Assembly: GCA_947625885.1 (NCBI GenBank)
Contig: CANQQA010000012.1
Span: 1 to 64,000 of the forward strand
Length of the DNA: 64,000 nt
From: an uncultured Bacteroidales bacterium
GTDB taxonomy: Bacteria > Bacteroidota > Bacteroidia > Bacteroidales > UBA11471
Reading direction: 5' to 3'
The notes under the pieces were generated by a model. The model was given only the letters and a program-made list of their open reading frames with translations, was not told the origin of the DNA and did not search any database. A program made the translations under genes and the position numbers. This document shows positions 50,954-60,878 of the stretch, in pieces (the stretch's first letter is position 1; the number at the start of each line of letters is the position of its first letter).

Positions 50954-52228
50954 TTATTTGGAGGTGAGATTGTATTCGTTGATTTTCCGGTAAAGCGTCC
51001 GTTCCGAAATGCCCAACTCTTCGGCGGTTTTCTTGCGCTTTCCACCGTTCCGCTCCAACGATTTCCGTATCATCTCCTTCTCGGCATCTTCGAGCGACGG
51101 TACCGAAGGTATGACTTCGTTTTCGACATACTCGCTTTCGTCGGGAAGCGTCTCGTGTGTCGGCTTATCTATGGAATAAGATTTCGGGAATGCCGGCATA
51201 CCGGTGGGCAGGGGTGCCAAGGCGTCCGATTTCGAGGCGGGATAAATGACGGTCGATGCCGGCTGCGTCGCAAGGGGAGCACCCTCGCGTAGGGCGTCGA
51301 TAGTGGCACGCAGGTCGTTGATTTCCTTTTTCATCTCGAAAACGAGATAGAGCAACTCCCGTTCGTTACCGAAAGGTATTCCCCCACTCTCCTTTTCGCT
51401 GCGGTTGAGTATGGGCAGACGCTCCATATCATACGCCGGCAGATAGGACTGCAAGGTCTCGGCACTGATTTCGCGCGCCGTCTCGAAAATGGATATTTGC
51501 TCGGTTACGTTGCGCAGCTGCCGGATATTGCCGGGCCAGCGGTAAGCCAGCAAAACTTTTTTGGCATTCTCGCTCAACTGTATGGCGGGCATGCGGTATT
51601 TCTCGGCGAAGTCGGCGGCGAATTTGCGGAAAAGCAGCCAGATGTCGTCCATGCGGTCGCGCAGGGGCGGCAGCTCGATAGGCACGGTGCTGAGGCGGTA
51701 AAAGAGGTCTTCGCGGAAATGCCCTTCGGCTATCGCCTCCATCATGTTGACATTGGTGGCGGCGACGATGCGCACGTTGGTTTTCTGCACTTTGGAAGAA
51801 CCGACTTTTATAAATTCGCCGCTTTCGAGCACGCGCAGCAAACGGGCTTGCGTGGTCATGGGCAGCTCGCCCACTTCGTCGAGGAATATGGTGCCGCCGT
51901 CGGCTTCCTCGAAATATCCTTTGCGGTCGGAAAGCGCGCCGGTAAAAGAGCCTTTTTCGTGCCCGAAAAGCTCGGAATCGACCGTTCCTTCGGGTATGGC
52001 ACCGCAGTTTACGGCAATGTAGCGTCCATGCTTGCGGGCGCTGTTGGCATGAATGATTTGCGGGAAAAATTCCTTACCCGTACCGCTCTCGCCGGTAATC
52101 AGCACGGAGAGGTCGGTCGGCGCGATTTGCAAGGCACGGCTTATGGCGCGGGTAAGCCCCGTGCTGTTGCCTATGATGCCGAAACGCTGTTTCACCTGCT
52201 GTATGTCTGCCGTTGCAACCATTGTCAT
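50954..52228 (-). CDS. Sigma-54-dependent transcriptional activator without receiver domain
   Basis: AAA+ 'GESGTGKEFFPQIIHANS', GAFTGA-type loop 'GSFTGA', C-terminal Fis-like HTH 'RNGGKRKKTAEELGISERTLYRKINEY'. Confidence 0.93.
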   Translation of the reverse strand: MTMVATADIQQVKQRFGIIGNSTGLTRAISRALQIAPTDLSVLITGESGTGKEFFPQIIHANSARKHGRYIAVNCGAIPEGTVDSELFGHEKGSFTGALSDRKGYFEEADGGTIFLDEVGELPMTTQARLLRVLESGEFIKVGSSKVQKTNVRIVAATNVNMMEAIAEGHFREDLFYRLSTVPIELPPLRDRMDDIWLLFRKFAADFAEKYRMPAIQLSENAKKVLLAYRWPGNIRQLRNVTEQISIFETAREISAETLQSYLPAYDMERLPILNRSEKESGGIPFGNERELLYLVFEMKKEINDLRATIDALREGAPLATQPASTVIYPASKSDALAPLPTGMPAFPKSYSIDKPTHETLPDESEYVENEVIPSVPSLEDAEKEMIRKSLERNGGKRKKTAEELGISERTLYRKINEYNLTSK

Positions 52229-52387
52229 AATTAATTCCGATTACAAAGATACGAAATCTTGTATTCAATGATACCGTTATAACGTTTTTTTTGCCATATC
52301 GTTCCCGTACGGACGGCATGAACTTTTTGTGCGGCGCTGTTGTTTTCTCCACAAAATCGAATATATGAACTCTAAAAAAGAAATGTC

Positions 52388-52918
52388 ATGGGAAAAAAAG
52401 GTGTCGAAATCGTGGATTTAGATGTTGAGAAACTGATTGAAACGCTCAATCAGGCGTTGTCGGAAGAGTGGCTGGCATACTACCAATACTGGATAGGGGC
52501 ACGCATCATGAGCGGTCCCATGCGCGCCAACGTGGAAAAAGAGTTGTACGAACACGCCGACGAGGAGCTGCATCATGCCGAACTGTTGGCGACCCGCATC
52601 ACCGAACTCGACGGCACGCCGGTGCTCTCGCCCGAAGACTGGCCGATACTTTCGAAATGCAAATACGAGGCGCCGGTGGATTCGTACGTGGAGTCGATAC
52701 TCAAACAAAATCTTTCGTCGGAGCGCTGCGCCATACAACGATACGAATCGCTGGCAAAACTCACCGACGGCAAGGACTTCACGACATTTTCCATCGCCAC
52801 GCAAATTTTGGCGGAGGAACTCGAACACGAAAACGACATCGAGACGTGGCTCGACGATATTCGGGAGTTTCGGGAGAGTCTTATCTCGGAAAAGCGTGTC
52901 GCCGAAAAGTATTTGTAA
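52388..52918 (+). CDS. Ferritin-like / Dps-like (DPSL-type) protein
   Basis: 'LNQALSEEWLAYYQYWIGARIM...EHADEELHHAELLATRI...AEELEHENDIETWLDDI' di-iron ferritin helices; two internal Cys. Confidence 0.8.
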   Translation: MGKKGVEIVDLDVEKLIETLNQALSEEWLAYYQYWIGARIMSGPMRANVEKELYEHADEELHHAELLATRITELDGTPVLSPEDWPILSKCKYEAPVDSYVESILKQNLSSERCAIQRYESLAKLTDGKDFTTFSIATQILAEELEHENDIETWLDDIREFRESLISEKRVAEKYL

Positions 52919-52936
52919 TTTCTTCTGTTCAAATGC

Positions 52937-52969
52937 AAAAGCGGCGCAGGGTGTTCCTGCGTCGCTTTT
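52937..52969 (+). terminator. Terminator after the ferritin-like gene
   Basis: aaaagcggcgcagg-gtgtt-cctgcgtcgctttt. Confidence 0.75.
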
Positions 52970-53037
52970 GCATATACCGATCGTCGTCCGCACCTACTGC
53001 GGGTCGCGCAACATAAGACAGATATTGACGATTTTCG

Positions 53038-53784
53038 TTATTCGACAATGATTTTTCCACAAGCAGACACGCCGCCTTGCAGCTTGTAAATGTAGAGACC
53101 GACAGGCAGGTTTGCCAACGAAACCGTGCCTTTGCTGCCGGAAAGAGAGTGTGTCAACACCTCTACGCCGGCAATGGAATAAAGCGACAGGCTTGCACTT
53201 TCACACGGGAGTGAATAGACAAGCACTCCGTCGCCGACACAGACAACGGGTAATGCCGTCGTCGCCTCTTCGACGCCGGCAAAGGTGGGGTCGCTGGTCA
53301 TGACCAGCGTAAAACTTATCTTGGAATCTTCATTTCCTTCATACCATGCCGATACTTCCGAACGTACGGTAACAATCTTTCCGAAAGGAATGGCATTACC
53401 TTCTTCTCCCCAATAATCTATTCCCATATCCACCGGCTTTCCGGCAAAAAGTTTTTCGGTATTCTTTTTCAGAATCGTCCAATTGTTCTCCGAGCCGGCA
53501 CTTATACACGCTCCTCCTGCACAGATTTCCACGGAATACCGGTCCAGCGACTTCAAGGAAATACAGACCTTTCCGGCATCGGCATCAACGCTGCTCATCA
53601 AAGTTATCTCCGGAGTCAACTTCAATTCATTGAATATCTCTTTTGATTCTTCATAATAGCGGGAAGATACAACACTATCACCGTTTTTTATTGCCTGACC
53701 TTCGTTATAGAAAGTCAAGGTTTGCGTCCGTCCGAGCACCGTTCCCAAAAACAAAAAGAGAAAAAGTAAAGATTTTTTCATCAC
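53038..53784 (-). CDS. Secreted hypothetical protein with T9SS-like C-terminal module
   Basis: Signal peptide; C-term 'LSLYSIAGVEVLTHSLSGSKGTVSLANLPVGLYIYKLQGGVSACGKIIVE'. Confidence 0.75.
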   Translation of the reverse strand: MMKKSLLFLFLFLGTVLGRTQTLTFYNEGQAIKNGDSVVSSRYYEESKEIFNELKLTPEITLMSSVDADAGKVCISLKSLDRYSVEICAGGACISAGSENNWTILKKNTEKLFAGKPVDMGIDYWGEEGNAIPFGKIVTVRSEVSAWYEGNEDSKISFTLVMTSDPTFAGVEEATTALPVVCVGDGVLVYSLPCESASLSLYSIAGVEVLTHSLSGSKGTVSLANLPVGLYIYKLQGGVSACGKIIVE

Positions 53785-53910
53785 TTAATAAGCGAATTTC
53801 AATTATTTGCAAATATACGAATATAATACGGTTTGCAAAATTTTTCGGCAGCACTTTCTTTTTATCGACCGGAAAGTCCAAAATCGAAATGCAATAAAAA
53901 AGATTATATC

Positions 53911-53942
53911 TTTTCCCGTCTTCCCAAGATTAATTATTTTTG
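53911..53942 (+). promoter_or_regulatory. Putative promoter of yraN with very short leader
   Basis: TTTT, 20 bp spacer, TATTTTTG (53935-53942), 9 nt before ATG 53952. Confidence 0.45.
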
Positions 53943-53951
53943 TAGCAAAAT

Positions 53952-54320
53952 ATGGCACGACACAACGATACCGGAAAGAGCGGCGAACAACGCGCCGCCG
54001 AATACCTGCTGACACAGGGCTATACCGTGCGCGACGTAAACTGGCGCAGCGGAAAATACGAGCTCGACATCGTCGCCTACAAGGAGAATACGCTCGTGGT
54101 GGTCGAAGTGAAAACCCGAACGAATGACGACTATATGCGTCCCGAAGAGGCAGTTACGCGAGCGAAAGCCCGCCGCATCATCGATGCGGCAGCTGCGTAT
54201 GTGGCAGAATACGACCTGCCTTTCGACGTGCGCTTCGACGTCATCGCCCTGCTGAGCGACGGGGCGGGCGGCTATACGGTGGAGCATATTCCCGAAGCTT
54301 TCTTCCCCACCCTGCGCTAA
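53952..54320 (+). CDS. yraN: YraN/UPF0102-family endonuclease-like protein
   Basis: 'GKSGEQRAAEYLLTQGYTVRDVNWRSGKYELDIVAYKENTLVVVEVKTRT'. Confidence 0.93.
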   Translation: MARHNDTGKSGEQRAAEYLLTQGYTVRDVNWRSGKYELDIVAYKENTLVVVEVKTRTNDDYMRPEEAVTRAKARRIIDAAAAYVAEYDLPFDVRFDVIALLSDGAGGYTVEHIPEAFFPTLR

Positions 54321-54371
54321 GCGCAGACATCGAAACAATTTTCACCACGATACTACACCATAGATGAACGT

Positions 54372-55106
54372 ATGATTATCCGCCTTTCCGAAACCGACTC
54401 GACCAACGCGCAACTGCGCCGCATGCTCGCCGACACGCCCGACCTGCCGCACGGGACGGCTGTCGCCGCCGATTTCCAGACCGCCGGACGCGGACAGCGG
54501 GGGGCATCGTGGGAGTCGCGGCGGGGTGAAAATCTGATGTTTTCGATTCTGCTGCGACCGACGCAGATAGCGGCTGCCCGCTCGTTCACGCTCTCGCAGC
54601 TCGTGGCGCTGGCAACCGTCGAGGCGCTCGACGGGTACGTGCCCGACCTGCGCATCAAGTGGCCGAACGATATTTATTACCGAGACCGGAAACTCGCGGG
54701 CACGCTTATCGAAAACGATATACGCGGCGCCGAACTGTCGGCTTCGATTGCGGGCATCGGCATCAATGTCAACCAGACCGATTTTTCCGCCGCACTGCCC
54801 AATCCCGTGTCGCTGGCGCAAATCGTGAATGCGCCGCTCGACCGCGACAGCCTGCTGGAAAATCTCGTCAGCCGCATTGCCGATGCGACCGCCCGCCATA
54901 CGCCGGGCGACGACGATGCCGTCGCCGCCCGCTACCGCTCCCGCCTCTATCGGAACGAGGGTTTCCACCCCTATTACGATGTGCGGGCGCAGGAAACGAT
55001 ACTTGCCGCCATGGTGCGGGTGGAGCCGACCGGCACGCTGGTGCTGCGCACAACGGCGGGCGACGAACGCGCCTACACCCTCAAAGAATTGAAATACCTG
55101 CCATGA
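54372..55106 (+). CDS. birA: Biotin--[acetyl-CoA-carboxylase] ligase
   Basis: 'ETDSTNAQL...GTAVAADFQTAGRGQRGASWESRRGENLMFSILLRP...IKWPNDIYY'. Confidence 0.93.
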   Translation: MIIRLSETDSTNAQLRRMLADTPDLPHGTAVAADFQTAGRGQRGASWESRRGENLMFSILLRPTQIAAARSFTLSQLVALATVEALDGYVPDLRIKWPNDIYYRDRKLAGTLIENDIRGAELSASIAGIGINVNQTDFSAALPNPVSLAQIVNAPLDRDSLLENLVSRIADATARHTPGDDDAVAARYRSRLYRNEGFHPYYDVRAQETILAAMVRVEPTGTLVLRTTAGDERAYTLKELKYLP

Positions 55107-56410
55107 ACGAAGGGCACAAAAGAATACTGCGCATAGCCGTCCCCGCCATCGTGTCGAACATCACGGTGCCGCTGCTGGGGCTGATAGACGTGGCTATCGT
55201 GGGGCATCTCGGCGCCCCTGCCTACATCGGCGCGATAGCCGTAGGCGGCATGCTTTTCAATATCCTGTACTGGATTTTCGGCTTCCTGCGCATGGGTACC
55301 GGCGGCATGACGTCGCAGGCTTACGGGCGACGCGACCTCGACGAAGCCGTCCGTCTGCTGATACGTTCGGTTGCCGCAGGCATCGGCATAGCAGCCCTGC
55401 TCATACTCCTGCACTACCCGATAGCGCGGGCGGCTTTCCGCCTCATCGACGCCACGCCGGAGGTGGAGCGGTGGGCGATGCTCTACTTCCGCATCTGCAT
55501 CTGGGGCGCACCGGCTGTGCTGGGGCTGTACGGGTTTGCCGGCTGGTTCATCGGCATGCAGAACACCCGTTTCCCCATGTGGATAGCCATTTGCCAAAAT
55601 ATCGTCAATATCTTGATGAGCCTCACGCTGGTATTCCTTTTCGGAATGAAAATCGAAGGGGTGGCGCTCGGCACGCTGACGGCGCAATACGCGGGGTTCG
55701 GCATGGCGGTGTGGCTGTGGCGGCGCTATTACAAACCGCTGCGACACCGCATCGACTGGCGGACGGCGCTGCTGCACCGACGGGAGATGTACCGTTTTTT
55801 CAGCGTCAATCGCGACATCTTCTTCCGCACGCTTTGTCTGGCGGCTGTAACGATGTTTTTTACGTCGGCAGGTGCGGCGCAGGGCGAAATCGTACTGGCG
55901 GTGAACACGCTGCTGATGCAGCTCTTCACGCTCTACACCTACATCATGGACGGCATGGCATACGCGGGCGAGGCGCTGACCGGCAAATACATCGGAGCGC
56001 GCAACGAGCGGGAGCTGCGCCGCACGGTGCGGCAAACGTTTATGTGGAGCATCGGGCTGTCGCTCTTTTTCACGCTGCTCTACGCCGCAGCGGGCACGCC
56101 GTTTCTCGCGCTGCTCACCGACGATGCCGCCGTGCTGGCGGCTGCCGATGCCTATTTCTACTGGGTGCTTGCCATTCCATTGGCTGGTTTCGCCGCTTTC
56201 ATGTGGGACGGCATCTACATCGGCGCCACCGCGACCAAAGGAATGCTCGCCGCTATGATAACGGCATCGGCGCTTTTCTTCGCCCTCTACTTTTGCGGAC
56301 GGGCGGCGTATGGCAACCACGCCCTGTGGGCGGCTTTCATCGCCTATCTGACGTGTCGGGGCGTAGTGCTCACCCTGCTTTCGCCCAAATTCATAAAATC
56401 AAACCGGTAA
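55103..56410 (+). CDS. MATE-family efflux transporter (DinF-like)
   Basis: MNEGHKRILRIAVPAIVSNITVPLLGLIDVAIVGHLGAPAYIGAIAVGGMLFN; ATGA overlap with the birA stop. The longer ORF start at 54659 is not credible. Confidence 0.93.
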   Translation: MNEGHKRILRIAVPAIVSNITVPLLGLIDVAIVGHLGAPAYIGAIAVGGMLFNILYWIFGFLRMGTGGMTSQAYGRRDLDEAVRLLIRSVAAGIGIAALLILLHYPIARAAFRLIDATPEVERWAMLYFRICIWGAPAVLGLYGFAGWFIGMQNTRFPMWIAICQNIVNILMSLTLVFLFGMKIEGVALGTLTAQYAGFGMAVWLWRRYYKPLRHRIDWRTALLHRREMYRFFSVNRDIFFRTLCLAAVTMFFTSAGAAQGEIVLAVNTLLMQLFTLYTYIMDGMAYAGEALTGKYIGARNERELRRTVRQTFMWSIGLSLFFTLLYAAAGTPFLALLTDDAAVLAAADAYFYWVLAIPLAGFAAFMWDGIYIGATATKGMLAAMITASALFFALYFCGRAAYGNHALWAAFIAYLTCRGVVLTLLSPKFIKSNR

Positions 56411-56423
56411 CTTTACGACAACA

Positions 56424-56455
56424 AAAGCGGCTCGCGCGTAGGCGCGAGCCGCTTT
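56424..56455. terminator. Bidirectional terminator between MATE and pectate lyase genes
   Basis: aaagcggctcgcg-cgtagg-cgcgagccgcttt. Confidence 0.85.
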
Positions 56456-56476
56456 GACACATATAGAAATCAGAGG

Positions 56477-58243
56477 TTACCGTTTCAAAAATTTCTTGCC
56501 GTTCCGGATATAGACATTCCCCGACTGCGGACGGACGACGCGCCGACCTTGCAGGTCGTACAGCGGGGTATCGCCCTCATCATCGGCTGTCAAAATTTTC
56601 ACCGCCGAACTGTCGCCGCTCGCTTCGCCATCGTCGGTAAAGAGTCCGACCAGCGAGGTGCGGTAGCCGGCAACCACCGCTTTCAACTCTTTATTGACCG
56701 AGTAATCGACATCATCGACTGCGTTGTTGAAAGTCCATTTCAAGTCGCCGTGCTGCATACGCCCCGCCCCATACGCACCGGCGAGAATGGTCGGAACATC
56801 TTCGGCAGCGTCGGGCGTGTAGTCAAACATGATTGCCGCATCGGTATCGAAATTGTTGTAACCCGTGCCGCCTTTTTTCGTCTTCACTTCGGCAGGCACT
56901 TTTTCATCGCGCGAGGCGGCAACATAGGCGTCGAAATCGACAGGATTCTTCTGCCACGAAACAAATCGGAACGAGGAGGAGCACTCGTCAAAAACATTGC
57001 CATACGCCTTTATCATACCGCCGTCTTCCGACGAAAAGGTGCCTTCGCCCGATGCAATATCCGTTCCCTGCATCGAAATCATCATCGGACGGGAGGTGTT
57101 GCGGAAATAGTTGTTTTCGACGAACACGCTCGACGCCATGCACGCCCCGACGCCGTACTTGGCGCAGCCGTCGAAATAGTTGTTATATACGTGGCAGGAA
57201 AACGATCGTATGCGCGGGTGGCGGCTGTCGCTGTGGTCGAACCAATTGTGATGATAGCAAACGTACATTTGATCGTTTTCGCCTTTCAGCCCGAGCAGGT
57301 TGCACTTGCCGCAATCCCAGAAATGGTTGTACGAAAGAGTAACCAGCGTCGATCTTTTGCAGTCGAGAGCGCCGTCGCCTTTTGCCTGATCGGCGTCGCT
57401 GCCGGCATTGCCGTAGAAAAGGTCGTTGTTGTGCACCCATATATATTTGTTTTCCTGCTGCAGCCCGATGTTGTCGCCCTCGCTGCTGCTGCAGTTTATC
57501 ACGCCGATGTTGCGTATCTCGACCGACGTGGCATTTTTGATGCGGATACCCCACCCGTCGGCAGTTGCGTCGCAGCCGATGCCTTCGAGCGTAATGCCCG
57601 GACAAACGGTCTTGCCGCCCATATCTATTTCGAGGTCGCCTTTGCTACTGACGGAGGGGACGCCCACCTGCCCGATGAGCCGTATCGCAAGGCAGCGTGA
57701 ATCGTACCCTTTTTTGAAACCCGTCAAAATATTCTGTATGCCCGTGCAAACGGTCGTCGCACCTTTGGAACTCGTAACCACGTCGAGCGTTACGGCATCT
57801 TTGTTTTTATCGGTAACATACAATATGACGGTATTGGGTTTCAGCGTACCGTCGGAGTTGTAAGCACCGGGCGACATTCCGCCGGTGAAAGCAAAGCCGC
57901 TACGGTCGTATGCACGCACCTCAACGGTAGACGACTCGGCAGCGAGCGTCTCCATTTCGCTGCCCTCCGCATCGACAGGCACGACCTTGAAAACATATTC
58001 GCCAGCAACGATGCCGACCGCATCGGCGCGACCGTATGTGCCGTAATTGCGCACGAGCGCATCGTCGAGCTTCCGATATTCGCCGCCGACCGGTTTGCAA
58101 TAGACATGATACGAAGCGGCATCGTCAGAAAGCGAAAAGGTTACATACCCCGACTCGAACCAGCCGCCGGATTCACGAATGGTCTGCGCCCCGCCAAAAA
58201 GCGGAGCAGCAAGCAGCGTCAATAAAATGAATGCCTTTTTCAT
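56477..58243 (-). CDS. Secreted PL1-like pectate lyase with T9SS-like C-terminus
   Basis: 'IWVHNNDLFYGNAGSDADQAKGDGALDCKRSTLVTLSYNHFWDCGKCNLLG...VCYHHNWFDHSDSRHPRIRSFSCHVYNNYFDG' is PL1 right-handed beta-helix; C-term 'PLYDLQGRRVVRPQSGNVYIRNGKKFLKR'. Confidence 0.92.
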   Translation of the reverse strand: MKKAFILLTLLAAPLFGGAQTIRESGGWFESGYVTFSLSDDAASYHVYCKPVGGEYRKLDDALVRNYGTYGRADAVGIVAGEYVFKVVPVDAEGSEMETLAAESSTVEVRAYDRSGFAFTGGMSPGAYNSDGTLKPNTVILYVTDKNKDAVTLDVVTSSKGATTVCTGIQNILTGFKKGYDSRCLAIRLIGQVGVPSVSSKGDLEIDMGGKTVCPGITLEGIGCDATADGWGIRIKNATSVEIRNIGVINCSSSEGDNIGLQQENKYIWVHNNDLFYGNAGSDADQAKGDGALDCKRSTLVTLSYNHFWDCGKCNLLGLKGENDQMYVCYHHNWFDHSDSRHPRIRSFSCHVYNNYFDGCAKYGVGACMASSVFVENNYFRNTSRPMMISMQGTDIASGEGTFSSEDGGMIKAYGNVFDECSSSFRFVSWQKNPVDFDAYVAASRDEKVPAEVKTKKGGTGYNNFDTDAAIMFDYTPDAAEDVPTILAGAYGAGRMQHGDLKWTFNNAVDDVDYSVNKELKAVVAGYRTSLVGLFTDDGEASGDSSAVKILTADDEGDTPLYDLQGRRVVRPQSGNVYIRNGKKFLKR

Positions 58244-58369
58244 GGGCAAGAATTTCAATGATTTGCCCGCAAGATAGGTGAAATATTTTCCGTACAGGTG
58301 GATATTCGTACCTTTTTCGTGTACGACACTTCTAAAAACGGAAAAAGCGGGAGAATTTTCCGCTCTGCC

Positions 58370-58738
58370 CTATTTCATGAAAACGAAATAGACTGCGAGT
58401 ATCAGACAGACGGCGGCAGCAAGGTGATTCCATTGCAGCGTCTCGTTATGAAAGGCTATCGTAGAAAAGAGCGCAAATACGGTAAGCGTGATAACCTCTT
58501 GTATGACTTTGAGTTGGACGAGCGAGAAGGGTCCGCCGTTTCCGCGAAAACCGATGCGGTTGGCGGGCACTTGAAAACAGTACTCGAAAAGGGCGATACT
58601 CCAACTGAACAAGATGACAGCCCACAGCGCCCAATTTTCAAAAAACTTGAATTCTCTCAATTTCAGGTGTCCGTACCACGCGAATGTCATAAACACATTC
58701 GATACGACCAACAACAGTATGGTATAAATTCCTTGCAT
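58370..58738 (-). CDS. DMT-superfamily DUF486 membrane protein
   Basis: 'SNVFMTFAWYGHLKL...ALFEYCFQVPANRIG...FSLVQLKVIQEVITLTVFALFS'. Confidence 0.88.
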   Translation of the reverse strand: MQGIYTILLLVVSNVFMTFAWYGHLKLREFKFFENWALWAVILFSWSIALFEYCFQVPANRIGFRGNGGPFSLVQLKVIQEVITLTVFALFSTIAFHNETLQWNHLAAAVCLILAVYFVFMK

Positions 58739-58886
58739 AACGCTCGATTTTCAGGTTTTCTTTTTTCGGGCGCAAAAGTAATAAATTATAGACTTCCATG
58801 CGAAAAAAGCGGAAAGAAATTCGGAGAGAAAAAAGAGAAGAACGTGCAAGCTCCGTTCTTCTCCTGCTTTTTACCGGCAGGCGATG

Positions 58887-60878
58887 TCAGTAGGTAACGA
58901 CGATGCCGCCCGTAAACCAGCCTTGCGGCATGGCGAGTCCGCCGAAGTCGCAATAGCGGGTGTAGGTAATGTTGCTGCCATCGACGTAGATGCGCAAGTG
59001 CTTGCGCTCCCACGCCACGCGGGCATCGAGCAGGGCATACGGTTCATAAGAGTGTGCCGTGCCGGCGGCATCGTTGTAGAAGCCGTTGCGGTCGTACACG
59101 CCGGCAATCAGGGTTACGGTAACGTAACGCAAAAAGCGCACGGCAATGCAGCCGGTCGCCTTGTGGCGCATATAGTCGAGCGCGTACTTCGAGATGTAAT
59201 CGCCGCTCTGCTTGTCGGTGGTCATGTAAGCATACGCCAGCGAGAGCTGTTGCAGGAAGCCGTCGCCGTAGTAGCCGCCGCTCCATTCGGCGCCGAAGGT
59301 GTGGAGCGAAGTCATCTGCTGCGACTGCCATTCGCTCTCGGGTGCGGGACGCACCCAGTCGATAATGTCGCGCCCGATGCGGTAATAAAGCTCGGCATCG
59401 GTGCGCCAGTGCCCCCGCTTGAAGTCGAGCCGCAAGCGGCAGGTCGTGGCTTTTTCGGGGCGCAGGTCGGGATTGCCGATGTAGCCCGTCGCCGTGTAAT
59501 AGAGGTCGGTGAAGGTGGGCAGGCGCATCGAACGCACGGCGGCTGCGCCAATGTGCAAGCCCTCCGCCGGACGATAGCCGAGCGAGAGGCTCCATACCGG
59601 TATGCCGCCGTATGGAGAGAATACCCCGCCGACCGAGCCTTCGAGATCGAACGCGCCTATCCGTGCAACGTGGCGCAGGCGTATGTCGCCGCTGTTCCGG
59701 CTCTTCCCTTTGGTATAAAAGGCATCGGCGCGACCTTTGACCGGACGGGGCGTATCGAGCGGTTCACCCAACACCGACGACCAAATATGGTCGTAACGGT
59801 AGTCGCCGTAAAGCGATGTCGTGCCCCACGCCCATGCCAAGTCGCCCCGCACCGAAGCGCCGACGCGGTCGGTATTGTGGTAATTGAACGGCACCCGTGC
59901 GGGGTCGTCGCGCACCAGCTCGAAGCGGTCGAAATTTTTTCGGTAACTGATGTTCGATTCGAGGGTGAAGCGCCGCGCAAACCGTTTCAGCCAACGCAGC
60001 GACGTGAGAAACGTGCGGGTAGCCTCGAACTGGTCGGGATATTGCAGCGAATAAAATCCGTTCGCCCCGAACGCCCGCGTCTGGTAGCCCGCTTGTCCGT
60101 CGAAATATCCGGCTCGTTCGGCATCGTATCCCACGCGCACGAAAGCGTTGTAGTTTTTGAAATCGGTATTGGTCGTGTAGCCGTCGCTCGCCCGATAAGA
60201 GCCGGCGCCAAAAAGCGTGAAACGCCGGTGCGTTACCGCTCCCGAAAAATTGCCGTAAGCGTAGCCGTACTGTCCGCCGGAGGCTTCGGCGCGCAGGTAG
60301 GTGGGGCGCAAAGGTTCCGTGCGTATGTTCACGGCGCCGGCGAAAGCGCCCATACCCGCCGTGCCGTCGTCGATGGATATGGCGGAAACGATGTCGATAT
60401 CGACCGGCAGCGAATGACTTTGATGCCCGGTGCGGGCATCGGTAAAATCGACGCCGTTGAGCAGAACGGCCGTCTGGTCGAAAGAGCCTCCCCGTATCGA
60501 AATGTCGGCTTGTACGCCTTTGCTCCCCCTTTCCCGCAAATCGACAGAGGGAGCGAGCCTTAACACGGACTCGATGGTGGGCAGCGGAGCGACCGCCGCC
60601 TCAGGTCTGTCGAATACGGGAACGGGCAACACCGCCGTGCGGACGGGAGAAAGAATATTTCCGGTAACCGTTACCTCGTCCATCTCGAATTCCTGAATGG
60701 AATCGGTCTCGACGACGTAGGCGAAAATTTCTTCCGGTGTTGCAAGCAAGACGAGCGACATGGCAAAGGAGAGCACTCCGATCTGCACCCTGCGGTGCAG
60801 CGATGCGACGACGGCATAGCCTTTGCGGCACCACCGCCGGAATCGAAATACGGATTCTTTTGTCAAGTTCTTTTTCAT
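58887..60878 (-). CDS. TonB-dependent receptor (BtuB-like) with extended N-terminal leader
   Basis: Plug domain 'SVDLRERGSKGVQADISIRGGSFDQTAVLLNGVDFTDARTGHQSHSLPVDIDIVSAISIDDG'; barrel; leader MKKNLTKESVFRFRRWCRKGYAVVASLHRRVQIGVLSFAMSLVLLATPEEIFA. Confidence 0.9.
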   Translation of the reverse strand: MKKNLTKESVFRFRRWCRKGYAVVASLHRRVQIGVLSFAMSLVLLATPEEIFAYVVETDSIQEFEMDEVTVTGNILSPVRTAVLPVPVFDRPEAAVAPLPTIESVLRLAPSVDLRERGSKGVQADISIRGGSFDQTAVLLNGVDFTDARTGHQSHSLPVDIDIVSAISIDDGTAGMGAFAGAVNIRTEPLRPTYLRAEASGGQYGYAYGNFSGAVTHRRFTLFGAGSYRASDGYTTNTDFKNYNAFVRVGYDAERAGYFDGQAGYQTRAFGANGFYSLQYPDQFEATRTFLTSLRWLKRFARRFTLESNISYRKNFDRFELVRDDPARVPFNYHNTDRVGASVRGDLAWAWGTTSLYGDYRYDHIWSSVLGEPLDTPRPVKGRADAFYTKGKSRNSGDIRLRHVARIGAFDLEGSVGGVFSPYGGIPVWSLSLGYRPAEGLHIGAAAVRSMRLPTFTDLYYTATGYIGNPDLRPEKATTCRLRLDFKRGHWRTDAELYYRIGRDIIDWVRPAPESEWQSQQMTSLHTFGAEWSGGYYGDGFLQQLSLAYAYMTTDKQSGDYISKYALDYMRHKATGCIAVRFLRYVTVTLIAGVYDRNGFYNDAAGTAHSYEPYALLDARVAWERKHLRIYVDGSNITYTRYCDFGGLAMPQGWFTGGIVVTY

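Noticed and set aside
54659-55102. N-terminal extension of the MATE ORF
   Set aside because: Overlaps birA out of frame; the real MATE start is ATG 55103 overlapping the birA stop.
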